Origin: Priapulus caudatus
Lineage: Eukaryota; Priapulida; Priapulimorpha; Priapulimorphida; Priapulidae
DNA: 29,535 bases
Reading direction: 5' to 3'
Assembly: GCF_000485595.1 (NCBI RefSeq)
Contig: NW_014578087.1
Location: 3,090-32,624, forward strand
In this document: one piece after another, positions 29,471 to 29,535 of the stretch
How the letters are laid out: the number at the start of each line of letters is the position of its first letter
Position numbering within the stretch: the stretch's first letter is position 1
Translations under genes and position numbers: made by a program
The notes under the pieces: generated by a model
What the model was told of the DNA's origin: nothing
The model's input: the letters and a program-made list of their open reading frames with translations, nothing else
The model's database searches: none

Positions 29471-29535
<65 letters not shown>
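29471..29535. repeat. (CT)n microsatellite at window edge
   Basis: Almost uninterrupted CT dinucleotides up to the last base. Confidence 0.95.

Overview
This is nuclear DNA of an animal, most likely an invertebrate. The two genes that can be read are split into many short exons with GT-AG junctions. The introns are AT-rich and full of repeats, one 10-base N gap marks a scaffold assembly, and TTAGGG-type telomere repeats occur internally. RanGAP with the C-terminal SUMO-acceptor domain points to Metazoa. I cannot name the species or phylum.

Gene 1 (+ strand, 4480-8663) is PRPF3, the U4/U6 snRNP protein Prp3. Seven consecutive exons join in frame to 607 residues and the stop, with a poly(A) signal at 8956. 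The N-terminal PWI-domain exons are not visible in 1-4479 and probably lie upstream.

Gene 2 (- strand, 26872 down to 11093) is a complete RANGAP1 coding sequence: 12 exons, 1737 nt, 578 residues. It has the LRR GAP domain, the acidic tract and a C-terminal domain with the SUMO consensus IKSE, whose Lys is residue 516. The two genes are convergent and do not interact directly; one serves splicing and the other nuclear transport.

Region by region: 1-4479 holds repeats (an 800-bp family also found inverted at 13.1-13.9 kb, a 140-bp inverted-repeat pair, a fold-back element with two related small ORFs, and strong palindromes). 4480-8961 is PRPF3. 9016-10162 is a hAT-like MITE with a second MITE nested in it. 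10490-26872 is RANGAP1. Intron 8 carries a TTAA-flanked piggyBac-type element with the assembly gap. Intron 4 is almost entirely a 6.1-kb element with 665-bp terminal inverted repeats (TIRs). 27327-28171 holds two short TIR elements, each with a 9-bp target duplication and a core of TTAGGG-like repeats. 28181-29535 has no recognisable gene and ends in a CT microsatellite.

The most unusual signals are two. First, intronic tandem duplications carry exon ends with their splice sites, at PRPF3 exon E on both sides, RANGAP1 exon 1 and RANGAP1 exon 6; one of them offers an in-frame 53-codon exon extension. Second, the two TTAGGG-core elements look like one family of non-autonomous transposons that moves telomere-like DNA into internal sites.
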